Both the position numbers and the translations under genes were made by a program. From contig JAKATS010000141.1 in assembly GCA_021818645.1 (NCBI GenBank), forward strand, positions 1-5,200: DNA of 5,200 nt. Direction: 5' to 3'. The notes under the pieces were generated by a model. That model made no database searches. It saw only the letters and a program-made list of their open reading frames with translations, and was not told the origin of the DNA. Each line of letters begins with the position of its first letter. Position 1 is the stretch's first letter. The DNA comes from Acidobacteriota bacterium. GTDB lineage: Bacteria; Acidobacteriota; Terriglobia; Terriglobales; SCQP01. This document shows positions 1 through 5,200 of the stretch, in pieces.

Positions 1-1278
1 AATCATGCCCACGTCGGCATGGCCGCCGATGATGGCGATGCGCCGGTCGGCGCCGGTCAAGGGCAGAATATGGTCATCGTTCTTCAGGAGCACGATGCTT
101 CTTTCCTCGACTTTTTCCGCCACATGAAAGCCTTTCATCACGTTCACCACGCTTTTGTGAACGGGATGATCCACCAGTCCGGATGCAAATTCGGCATACA
201 GGATGCGCCGCGCGCTGTCATTGATCTCGGCCAGGGAAACCCGGCCGGCCTGCAGCGCCTGCTGCAGCTTTGCGCCCATATATTGCGCCATCGGCTCTTC
301 GTTATCCAGGCCGGCCTGGATCGCCCGTACGGTGCTGTGCGTGCCGCCCCAGTCGGAGAGCACAAAGCCTTTAAATCCCCACGCGTCTTTCAGCGTATCG
401 CGGAGCAGATAGGGGTTCTGGCAGGCGAAAATACCATTCACGCGGTTATAGGAGCACATTACCGCGCCGGGGTGGGCGATGTTGATGGCAATATGAAAGG
501 CCAGCAGGTCGCTTTCCTGCAAGCCGCGCCTGGAGATGGTGGCGTTGAGAAAGTTGCGCCCGGTTTCCTGGTCGTTGAGCGCGTAATGTTTCACATCGCC
601 GATAATGTGCTGCGCCTGAGCGCATTTCATCATGTGGCCGTCCATGGTGCCGGCCAGGAGCGGGTCTTCACCCTGAAACTCGAAGGTTCTGCCGTCGCGG
701 GGATCGCGCGTCAAATTCACCCCGCCGCCCAGAGTCATGTCATAGCCCTGGTCGCGCAGTTCGCTACCCAGGATTTCGCCGTAGGCGCAGGCGATTTTAG
801 TGTCCCAGCTCGAAGCCAGCGCCAGATCGGAGGGCATGGCGGTGGAATAGCGGCCGTTCATGCCGCTGTTGCGCACGCCATACGCATCATCGTCCATGAT
901 GATGGGAGGAATGCCCAGCCGGGGGACGCCGGGGACATAGCCCGCGCCACCATTGGCCAGGTGGGTGAGCGGCATCTGCCAGTTGGGCACGCCCGGCATG
1001 CCGTTGCCATGCAGCAACGCCAGCTTTTCCTGCAGCGTCATCCGGCGCAGGACCAGTTCCGCACGCCGGCTGGGAGAGAGCGCCGGGTTCATCCAGGGCC
1101 GTACGGCAGCAGGTTTTTTCGGCGCTTGCGCCCGCAACCCACCCGCGGACAGGAGCAATGCGATACAGGCAGCCAGAACCGGGAAGAATTTGTTTCGCTG
1201 AAAGGGATTATGCTGCCCAGGGGCGGCGAGGCAATGGAGGCCACGAGGCTCTCGACTCAACAATGGACGCAAGTGCAT
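1..1278 (-). CDS. Exported glycoside hydrolase family 3 enzyme (beta-glucosidase type), N-terminal part, gene cut by the left window edge
   Basis: Predicted to hydrolyse terminal non-reducing beta-D-glucosyl (or similar) residues outside the cytoplasm. The 426 visible codons read without a stop to position 1. Residues 27-52 form a signal peptide (QRNK, then a hydrophobic stretch FFPVLAACIALLLSAGG, then LRAQA with likely cleavage after Ala50 or Ala52). The (beta/alpha)8 domain follows: TLQEKL near residue 80, DDDAYGVR at 129-136 where family members carry the substrate-binding Asp, NLTRDPRDGR at 188-197 followed by FEFQGEDPLLAG, KHYALND at 230-236, and LSDWGG with the expected nucleophile Asp309. 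The last residues (SIVLLKNDDHILPL, then IAIIGGHAD) begin the C-terminal GH3 domain, so the catalytic acid/base Glu and roughly half the protein lie outside. The start is uncertain: ATG 1278 is the only ATG between an in-frame stop near 1360 and the signal peptide, but it has no clear ribosome binding site and leaves a long n-region. Substrate cannot be fixed from this part. Confidence 0.93.
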   Translation of the reverse strand, partial: MHLRPLLSREPRGLHCLAAPGQHNPFQRNKFFPVLAACIALLLSAGGLRAQAPKKPAAVRPWMNPALSPSRRAELVLRRMTLQEKLALLHGNGMPGVPNWQMPLTHLANGGAGYVPGVPRLGIPPIIMDDDAYGVRNSGMNGRYSTAMPSDLALASSWDTKIACAYGEILGSELRDQGYDMTLGGGVNLTRDPRDGRTFEFQGEDPLLAGTMDGHMMKCAQAQHIIGDVKHYALNDQETGRNFLNATISRRGLQESDLLAFHIAINIAHPGAVMCSYNRVNGIFACQNPYLLRDTLKDAWGFKGFVLSDWGGTHSTVRAIQAGLDNEEPMAQYMGAKLQQALQAGRVSLAEINDSARRILYAEFASGLVDHPVHKSVVNVMKGFHVAEKVEERSIVLLKNDDHILPLTGADRRIAIIGGHADVGMI

Positions 1279-1539
1279 GGAGTTCACTGGAAAAGAGTAA
1301 AGATATGTTTTGCGCTGTATCGCTTTAGCAGCCGATAAACACCGGCATTCCGAGACGCATCATAACACACAACCTCGGGAAGGTTTTTCCAGCTTTCTTA
1401 ACGCGCTGGGCTCAGCGGCGCATCGGACCGATTTCATTCCGTATCAGGCGCTGCACAGCACACTGCGATATTGCGACGGGTGCGACAGAAAAGAAACGCC
1501 GGCGGAATGAAGGCAAATAGAGGACTGAAAACGAACAAC

Positions 1540-1551
1540 CGAACATGTTCG
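1540..1551. promoter_or_regulatory. 12-bp perfect palindrome CGAACATGTTCG
   Basis: A perfect palindrome in the A/T-rich leader, with a further CGAAC at 1532-1536 just beside it. It resembles a LexA (SOS) box of Gram-positive type, but those have CGAAC and GTTCG separated by four bases, here only two, so LexA is not supported. It could be a site for another dimeric regulator. If transcription starts near 1580 it lies about 40 bases downstream of the start, a position where a repressor could act. Confidence 0.35.
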
Positions 1552-1589
1552 AAACAAATTTGCAACAAACGAAAAATGAATTTCAGACC

Positions 1590-1620
1590 AGAATAGGAAC
1601 CAGAAATAAGTTTATGTCAA
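1590..1620 (-). promoter_or_regulatory. Possible sigma-70 type promoter for the GH3 gene
   Basis: On the minus strand TTGACA (1620 down to 1615) matches the -35 consensus perfectly. The -10 is weak: CCTATT at 1597-1592 with a 17-base spacer, or TATTCT at 1595-1590 with 19 bases. It points toward the GH3 gene, about 300 bases away, so the leader would be long. The palindrome copies at 1623-1641 end two bases upstream of the -35 hexamer, a position that fits either an activator touching RNA polymerase or a repressor blocking it. A promoter closer to the GH3 start cannot be excluded. Confidence 0.4.
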
Positions 1621-1622
1621 AA

Positions 1623-1641
1623 TACCGGCACTGCCGGCACT
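1623..1641. promoter_or_regulatory. Operator-like site 1: tandem pair of TGCCGGCA-type palindromes beside the -35 hexamer
   Basis: A 9-bp unit is repeated head to tail, ACCGGCACT then GCCGGCACT (1624-1632 and 1633-1641). The second unit includes the exact palindromic core TGCCGGCA at 1632-1639; the first has TACCGGCA at 1623-1630. The centres are 9 bp apart, so two dimers could hardly bind both cores on the same face at once unless the protein is small or the sites are alternatives. Confidence 0.5.
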
Positions 1642-1677
1642 AAACAGGGTTAAACCTTGTGTAATCTGATATTTAGT

Positions 1678-1709
1678 CAGTGCCAGGAGATAAAATTGTG
1701 CCGGCACTG
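1678..1709. promoter_or_regulatory. Operator-like site 2: degenerate plus perfect palindrome copy
   Basis: CAGTGCC at 1678-1684 (a half-copy, followed by AGGA instead of GGCA) is followed by the perfect 10-bp palindrome GTGCCGGCAC at 1698-1707, extended to CACTG at 1705-1709. The two centres are 18 bp apart. The outer arms CAGTGCC and GGCACTG also form a 7-bp inverted repeat with each other. Confidence 0.5.
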
Positions 1710-1745
1710 GAAAACTGACAAGTCTTTATTATTCAAATACTTGGC

Positions 1746-1779
1746 CAGTGCCGGCAAAAAATGGCCCGTGCCGGCACTG
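1746..1779. promoter_or_regulatory. Operator-like site 3: two palindrome copies in a 10-bp inverted repeat
   Basis: CAGTGCCGGC at 1746-1755 and GCCGGCACTG at 1770-1779 are exact reverse complements around a 14-base A-rich spacer. Each arm also contains its own palindromic core TGCCGGCA (1749-1756 and 1769-1776), with centres 20 bp apart, close to two helical turns. In RNA the arms could pair into a 10-bp stem, so a role as a transcript hairpin after the upstream hydrolase gene is an alternative, though no T-run follows the stem on either strand. Confidence 0.55.
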
Positions 1780-1824
1780 AGCATAAACATCCACTACATA
1801 GAATAGCTGCGCCAGCAGAACTTA

Positions 1825-2709
1825 TCATCGCGCCAGCCAGCGCCGCAGCATCAGATGCAAAGGTTTCTCATAGCCATGAAATCCGTGGCCAGCGCCCGCG
1901 ATGATGCGAATCTCGCTCTGGCGCGCGTTTTCCAGGAACCAGGCGGCCATGGCTTCACTCGGGCGATCGCTATATTGGTCCGCCCCGGCCAGGACGATCA
2001 ATAGCGGCTGGGTTACACGGCGCAGCCGGCGGGCGGGTTTACCCGGCTGGGCATAAGGAAAGACTTCCTCGGCGCTCTCCGGCGTATAGAGACTTAGGAA
2101 ACGCTGGGCATCCAATGGCTCGGGCCAGATTTCCGGCGGGAGCAGCCGATGGGGCAGGCCGCGGCGCATGAATTGCCTGGCCATCTGCTCAGCGCGCCGG
2201 CGCTCTCGCGGCCGGGCGTGCAGCATGGAGGCATAATCGCTGATCGGGCAGAGCAGGATCGCGCCCCGCACCTGCCGCGGCGCGGCGGAGCGGCCCAGAT
2301 AATAGACGATTTTCTGGCAGCCGGTGGAATGCCCGACCAGAATGATTTCCCGGGCATGATGGGCCAGAGCCAGCGCGACTGCACCGTGCAAATCATCGGC
2401 GCAGGCGGTAAAAACCTCGTGCGCCATGCCGCCGGGTTCCGAAATATATTTTGCGCCCGCCCCGGCTATCCGCCGGCGCAGGCGGGCCATGGTGTCGTGT
2501 CCGCGATTGTTGAAATACAGCACGGCCGTTTCCCGGCTCGCGAAAGGCACCAGATATTCAGGATGGGAAAAAACGCTGGAACCGAGACCATGGACAAAAA
2601 TCAGGACGCGCCGGGGCCGCAGAGAACCAAACCAGAGCCCATCCAGCACATAACGCCGGGGAGTGACGATTTTGACAGGCCGGCAGGCGGGAAGGGCATC
2701 AGGATTCAT
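1825..2709 (-). CDS. Alpha/beta hydrolase, DUF1749-like
   Basis: A 294-residue serine hydrolase with no signal peptide, probably cytoplasmic. Visible fold landmarks are the oxyanion-loop HGLGSS at 40-45, FNNRGHD at 66-72, the nucleophile elbow GHSTGCQ with Ser128, LAGADQYSD with the probable acid Asp244, and GAGHGFHGYE with the catalytic His275. The GHSTGCQ elbow and the overall layout resemble the DUF1749 family, whose best-known member is the fungal siderophore esterase SidJ; the substrate here is unknown. It is the last gene of the minus-strand cluster, starting 41 bases after the DUF4440-like gene. ATG 2709 is preceded by a weak AGG. An ester or lactone hydrolase role is the safest description; esterase, lipase or thioesterase are all possible. 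Confidence 0.88.
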   Translation of the reverse strand: MNPDALPACRPVKIVTPRRYVLDGLWFGSLRPRRVLIFVHGLGSSVFSHPEYLVPFASRETAVLYFNNRGHDTMARLRRRIAGAGAKYISEPGGMAHEVFTACADDLHGAVALALAHHAREIILVGHSTGCQKIVYYLGRSAAPRQVRGAILLCPISDYASMLHARPRERRRAEQMARQFMRRGLPHRLLPPEIWPEPLDAQRFLSLYTPESAEEVFPYAQPGKPARRLRRVTQPLLIVLAGADQYSDRPSEAMAAWFLENARQSEIRIIAGAGHGFHGYEKPLHLMLRRWLAR

Positions 2710-2750
2710 GGATGCCTATAGAAATATCATCAACTTACCCGCTTGATGCA

Positions 2751-3218
2751 TCAGGCCGGACTGCTGTTCCAGGATTCCAGCTCGATTTTCCATACGCCCT
2801 TCCGGTTTTGCCGCAGGATCAGCAGCATTTTTCCCCGGCTCACGATCGGCTGGCGCGGCGCAGGGAGCGCGATCTTCTGCCGCGTGATGCCCCATTCATA
2901 CGCCCAGCGGCCCTGGATTTTCAGGCTGCGCCAGGCGATGGCGCAGCTTTGGACGCGCGCTCCGCGCATTTGCGACTGCAAGCCGGCCAGCCATTTCGCG
3001 ATTACGGGCCGACCCACCATGGGCTTGAGCCCCTGAATCAGATCCACGCCGTCACGGGCCCAGAGCGATACGGAAAGCGCATGATCCATGGATCGGCAGG
3101 CCAGCCCTTCTTTCCGGTTCAGCTTTTCTATGCCTTGCCGGGCGCGGGATTGTGAAACAGCCGGAACGATCAGGGCGGCGCCGATCAGCGCCAGGAAGAG
3201 AGGCTGGGAAGCTGTCAT
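2751..3218 (-). CDS. Small exported DUF4440 / SnoaL-like domain protein
   Basis: A 155-residue protein with an N-terminal hydrophobic segment (residues 6-21) and likely cleavage around residues 20-26 (AVSQSRA), so probably periplasmic or secreted. The n-region carries no Lys or Arg, which is unusual for a signal peptide. The rest matches the NTF2-like cone fold of DUF4440/SnoaL-like proteins: SLWARDGVDLI at 51-61, then GRPVIAKWL at 69-77, a WAYEWG strand at 105-110, and the closing pattern RGKMLLILRQ then GVWKIELESWNSSP at 128-154. This family binds small molecules or acts as isomerase-like enzymes, and many members have no known activity. It starts 16 bases after the DUF1634 gene and is followed 41 bases later by the hydrolase gene. 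Ribosome binding site weak (GGCGGG). The fold call is fairly sure, the function is not. Confidence 0.8.
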   Translation of the reverse strand: MTASQPLFLALIGAALIVPAVSQSRARQGIEKLNRKEGLACRSMDHALSVSLWARDGVDLIQGLKPMVGRPVIAKWLAGLQSQMRGARVQSCAIAWRSLKIQGRWAYEWGITRQKIALPAPRQPIVSRGKMLLILRQNRKGVWKIELESWNSSPA

Positions 3219-3234
3219 ATGCCCGCCAGTTTGA

Positions 3235-3681
3235 TCAGTGCAGGCCCAGGCGCGAGAGTATCACCGTGAGCACAATCACGCCAAAGACGATGCTGGTGAC
3301 CACGGTGTATTTATAATCCTTATCCACCCAGAACGCATAGATCGAAGAGACGACCCGCATGACCGGAGTCAGCACCAGAATCAGAGTCGCCAATAACAAA
3401 ATAGGCGTGGGCTGCGCGTGGCGCAGTCCCTGCCAGAACAAATGCCAGTTGTATTGCTGCCGGATCCATTTATGGGTCAGGGGAATAAAGGTTGAGTGCC
3501 GCAGCGCCTGGATCAGCCCCCAGATAAACAACGCCGTGCTGACCAGCATGCCGATGATGAGCGCGTGGTACACATTGGCATAGACGTTCTGCTCGGCCTG
3601 CATGGGGTCATGGGCCGAGCCGTGGGCCGGGCCGCCGGATACGGGTTTTTGGGGTGAGCGGAGAGGAGTATCCGAAGCCAT
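3235..3681 (-). CDS. DUF1634 family membrane protein, partner of TauE/SafE permease
   Basis: A 148-residue inner-membrane protein. Residues 1-35 are hydrophilic, rich in Pro, Gly and His; three hydrophobic helices follow at about 40-60, 93-116 and 126-146. The LTPVMRV motif at 104-110, followed by a charged WVDKDYKY loop at 118-125, is typical of DUF1634. The family is known mostly from its position beside TauE/SafE permeases, where it is presumed to form part of, or assist, the transporter. Here its ATG lies three bases after the permease stop codon, implying translational coupling, which also favours this start over the internal Met27. Biochemical role unknown. Confidence 0.88.
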   Translation of the reverse strand: MASDTPLRSPQKPVSGGPAHGSAHDPMQAEQNVYANVYHALIIGMLVSTALFIWGLIQALRHSTFIPLTHKWIRQQYNWHLFWQGLRHAQPTPILLLATLILVLTPVMRVVSSIYAFWVDKDYKYTVVTSIVFGVIVLTVILSRLGLH

Positions 3682-3684
3682 GGT

Positions 3685-4578
3685 TTAATCCAGAACCGGC
3701 AGATGCAGGTGATAATGCATGGCCAGGGCGCGGGTGAACATGCTGTAGGCCAGGTAAATCATCAATGCGGTGAAAATCCATTTCAGGAGGGCGCTATGCA
3801 GCCGGTTCATGACCATGGTGCCGAGCGTAGCGCCGGCCGTGGTGCCCACGGCCACGGGAGCGACCACATAGAAATGAATCCAGCCGGCGAGAAAGAAAAG
3901 AATCGAACTCACCGCCGCGGTAACCCCGATCATCAGCTTGCTGGTGCCGACGGCGACTTTCATCGGCACATTCATATAGCGGTTCATGGCCGAAACCTTG
4001 ATCACGCCTCCGCCCACCCCGAGCAGTCCCGAGGCCATGCCGGCCAGATAGGAGATACCGGCGCCGATGGGAGTGCCGTTGGTTACATACTCCACATCCT
4101 TCTGCGCGGCCAGATCGTGATACGTACCGCGCAGATCGAGAAACCGGGAGAGCCGGTCGGGACGCACGCGGGAAAAATCGCCGTCGGCGATGCGGCGGTC
4201 ATCGAGATTGCGGGTGGTAAAGGCCGCCCAGGCCATGTAAGCCAGCATGAGGGCGAAGAGCAGCAGCATGATCCACTGCCGCAGATAGAGAGCCAGCACG
4301 CTGCCCGAGAGCGCGCCCAGGGTGGTGGCGATTTCCAGAAACATGGCCAGCCGCAGGTTGGAAATGCGCTGGTCCACATAGCTCGATCCGCCGGCGTTGG
4401 AGGTGGCAATGACGGAGACAATGCTGGCCGCCACGGCGATTTTCATGTGCAGATGAAACAGCAGCACCATGATGGGCACAATAAAAATCCCGCCGCCCAC
4501 GCCCAATAAAGCCCCGAAAAATCCGGCAAAAACCGCCGATCCGAGCAGCGCTACAACAAATGTCCAGCCAAAATACAT
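3685..4578 (-). CDS. TauE/SafE family anion permease
   Basis: A 297-residue polytopic membrane protein of the family that includes TauE and SafE, proposed exporters of sulfite, sulfoacetate and related organosulfur or carboxylate anions. The two-fold repeat is visible: GALLGVGGGIFIVP (residues 22-35) starts the first half and SGLLGVGGGVIKV (183-195) the second, each with the G-x-GGG signature. Hydrophobic helices fill both halves and a long charged loop at about 123-168 separates them. Length is normal for the family. The C-terminus ends in an alternating His pattern (MHYHLHLP, 287-294). ATG 4578 has GAGG about ten bases upstream, an acceptable though slightly distant ribosome binding site. 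It is the first gene of the minus-strand cluster and immediately precedes its DUF1634 partner. The transported anion cannot be told from sequence. Confidence 0.92.
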   Translation of the reverse strand: MYFGWTFVVALLGSAVFAGFFGALLGVGGGIFIVPIMVLLFHLHMKIAVAASIVSVIATSNAGGSSYVDQRISNLRLAMFLEIATTLGALSGSVLALYLRQWIMLLLFALMLAYMAWAAFTTRNLDDRRIADGDFSRVRPDRLSRFLDLRGTYHDLAAQKDVEYVTNGTPIGAGISYLAGMASGLLGVGGGVIKVSAMNRYMNVPMKVAVGTSKLMIGVTAAVSSILFFLAGWIHFYVVAPVAVGTTAGATLGTMVMNRLHSALLKWIFTALMIYLAYSMFTRALAMHYHLHLPVLD

Positions 4579-4628
4579 GAAGCGGCAACCTCGAACAGCC
4601 AGGGAAGTAAAAGTTAAAATTAAATTTC

Positions 4629-4634
4629 ATTGTA
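4629..4634 (-). promoter_or_regulatory. Possible -10 element of the permease operon
   Basis: TACAAT on the minus strand matches the sigma-70 -10 consensus in five of six bases and sits about 50 bases before the permease ATG. It is followed by an A/T-rich stretch, the usual composition of an initial transcribed region. I find no good -35 hexamer at 16-18 bases, so this is tentative. Confidence 0.3.
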
Positions 4635-4726
4635 GCAACCCGCATCCGGTTTCGCGGCCGGAAAAGCGGCGGGGCCACTTTTTTGGCTTCGCCGTTCCCA
4701 TGTCCGGCCCCGGTGGAATCATCATT

Positions 4727-4750
4727 TTCCCGCCATGCCAGGCGCGGGAA
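4727..4750. repeat. Inverted repeat TTCCCGC-N10-GCGGGAA between the divergent genes
   Basis: Two exact 7-bp arms (4727-4733 and 4744-4750) around ten bases lie in the divergent intergenic region, about 70 bases before argJ. Arm centres are 17 bp apart. No T-run follows on either strand, so it is not a terminator; a regulator-binding site for argJ is the likelier reading, but chance is possible. Confidence 0.3.
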
Positions 4751-4783
4751 TATGGTAAAAAAAATACTTGCTCCGCGCGGACC

Positions 4784-4811
4784 GGGGAGAAGACCCCTCC
4801 GGGCGACGCCC
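4784..4811 (+). promoter_or_regulatory. Two short hairpins in the argJ leader
   Basis: GGGG (4784-4787) can pair with CCCC (4794-4797) around six bases, and GGGC (4801-4804) with GCCC (4808-4811) around three. The second ends seven bases before the argJ ATG, where a ribosome binding site would be expected, and no AGGAGG-like sequence is present there. The stems are only four base pairs each, so they may have no function. Confidence 0.25.
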
Positions 4812-4818
4812 CACGACT

Positions 4819-5200
4819 ATGCACCTACACGAAGATGCCGCGGCCATCCGCTGGCCCCCGGGATTTCATTTCGCCGCCGGCCGCTGCGGCCTCAAAGCCC
4901 AAGCTCCCGATCTGGGCCTGGTGTGGAGCGACGCGCCGGCCAGCTGCGCGGCGCTGTTCACCACCAACCGCGTGCAGGCCGCACCGGTGCGGCTCAGCCG
5001 CCTGCACCTGGCCGCGCGCGGCGGCCGGGTGCGCGCGCTGGTGGTCAATTCCGGCAACGCCAACTGCGCCACCGGACCCACGGGCGAACGCGCCGCACGG
5101 GCCACCGCCCAGGCGGCGGCGGGCGCCCTTGGCTGCGCCATGGAAGAAGTGCTGGTCTGCTCAACCGGGGTGATCGGGGTGCCGCTCGACGCCCGCCTGA
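4819..5200 (+). CDS. argJ: Glutamate N-acetyltransferase / ornithine acetyltransferase, N-terminal part, cut by the right window edge
   Basis: ArgJ moves the acetyl group from N-acetylornithine to glutamate in the cyclic arginine pathway; some members also use acetyl-CoA. The 127 visible codons carry the family pattern: [12 protein letters not shown] at 15-26, [19 protein letters not shown] with the conserved FTTN at 47-50, VQAAPV, then [13 protein letters not shown], and [10 protein letters not shown] near the end. The internal threonine at which ArgJ cleaves itself, and the whole C-terminal half, lie beyond the window. ATG 4819 places about 14 residues before the first conserved segment, as is usual, although no good ribosome binding site precedes it. 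It is transcribed away from the permease operon. Bifunctional versus monofunctional activity cannot be decided from sequence. Confidence 0.95.
   Translation, partial: MHLHEDAAAIRWPPGFHFAAGRCGLKAQAPDLGLVWSDAPASCAALFTTNRVQAAPVRLSRLHLAARGGRVRALVVNSGNANCATGPTGERAARATAQAAAGALGCAMEEVLVCSTGVIGVPLDARL

Larger units (their letters stand above)
1623..1779. repeat. Cluster of six TGCCGGCA-type palindromic repeats
   Basis: Exact cores at 1632-1639, 1699-1706, 1749-1756 and 1769-1776, with degenerate ones at 1623-1630 (TACCGGCA) and 1681-1688 (TGCCAGGA). The fullest consensus is CAGTGCCGGCACTG. Centre-to-centre steps are 9, 49, 18, 50 and 20 bp. The G/C-rich cores stand in A/T-rich DNA, so base composition alone does not explain them. 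The arrangement in closely spaced pairs, the nearest one at a -35 hexamer, favours an operator array over a dispersed extragenic repeat. The cognate regulator is not coded in the window. Confidence 0.65.
1279..1824. other. Gene-free intergenic stretch between the hydrolase stop and the GH3 start
   Basis: No reading frame here resembles a protein; the plus-strand 66-codon frame at 1310-1510 has no recognisable content. The part from about 1500 to 1800 is clearly richer in A/T than its surroundings and holds the palindrome array (1623-1779), a TTGACA promoter-like site (1590-1620) and a 12-bp palindrome (1540-1551), all annotated separately. The 1279-1500 part would be 5' leader of the GH3 transcript if that promoter is used; I see no recognised riboswitch in it. 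No convincing rho-independent terminator follows the hydrolase stop: the only candidates are a weak 4-bp stem at about 1807-1817 and the T-run on the minus strand opposite 1756-1761, between two operator copies. Confidence 0.75.

Noticed and set aside
19..1338. 439-codon plus-strand open frame
   Set aside because: It lies antisense to the GH3 gene, whose minus-strand frame shows all family motifs; the open frame is a by-product of GC-rich codon use.
1310..1510. 66-codon plus-strand open frame in the intergenic gap
   Set aside because: No ribosome binding site, no recognisable motif, and it overlaps the presumed GH3 5' region on the opposite strand.
1540..1551. LexA/SOS box
   Set aside because: CGAAC and GTTCG are separated by two bases, not four as in the Gram-positive-type box, and no SOS gene follows.
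1623..1779. CRISPR array or plasmid iterons
   Set aside because: The repeats are only 8-14 bp, palindromic and irregularly spaced, and no cas or replication initiator gene is nearby.
2149..2721. 190-codon plus-strand open frame
   Set aside because: Antisense to the hydrolase, which has a full catalytic triad; no recognisable protein content in this frame.
3703..4509. 268-codon plus-strand open frame
   Set aside because: Antisense to the TauE/SafE gene; its His/Gly-rich low-complexity content is the mirror of membrane-helix codons.
5029..5079. ArgJ motif variant [10 protein letters not shown] instead of the common NSGNANACTG as a possible lesion
   Set aside because: The order of Cys and Ala is swapped but the surrounding motif is intact; I regard it as ordinary family variation.
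4469..5173. 234-codon plus-strand open frame crossing into argJ
   Set aside because: Out of frame with the clearly recognisable ArgJ sequence and Pro/Arg-rich as expected of a shifted GC-rich gene.

Overview
The window is GC-rich bacterial chromosome, apart from one visibly A/T-richer stretch at about 1500-1800. The gene types, the TauE/SafE plus DUF1634 pairing and the protein style would fit an Acidobacteriota-like soil bacterium. That is an inference from style, because the window holds no rRNA or other marker that settles it. I see no mobile element, tRNA, rRNA or CRISPR array.

Layout: everything from position 1 to 4578 is coded on the minus strand. From upstream to downstream, a four-gene tight cluster runs 4578 to 1825: a TauE/SafE-type membrane anion permease, a three-helix DUF1634 membrane protein starting 3 bases after it, a small exported DUF4440/SnoaL-like protein, and a DUF1749-like alpha/beta hydrolase. 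The gaps of 3, 16 and 41 bases point to one transcript. Then comes a gene-free stretch of about 550 bases, followed by the N-terminal 426 codons of an exported glycoside hydrolase family 3 enzyme (beta-glucosidase type) that runs off the left edge. At the right end, argJ (arginine biosynthesis, ornithine acetyltransferase) is divergent on the plus strand from 4819 and runs off the right edge.

The most unusual element is in the 1279-1824 gap. Between 1623 and 1779 the 8-bp palindrome TGCCGGCA, mostly inside a longer CAGTGCCGGCACTG-like palindrome, occurs four times exactly and twice in degenerate form. The innermost copies sit directly against a perfect minus-strand TTGACA hexamer that could drive the GH3 gene. 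This looks like a multi-site operator for a dimeric regulator that is not coded in the window. A separate 12-bp palindrome, CGAACATGTTCG, lies about 40 bases inside the presumed transcript.

How the genes may work together: the GH3 enzyme would release glucose or a similar sugar from beta-glucosides outside the cytoplasm, under control of the palindrome array. The permease/DUF1634 pair probably moves a sulfur-containing or organic anion. The link of the SnoaL-like protein and the hydrolase to that transport is unknown. argJ has no evident functional link to the rest.
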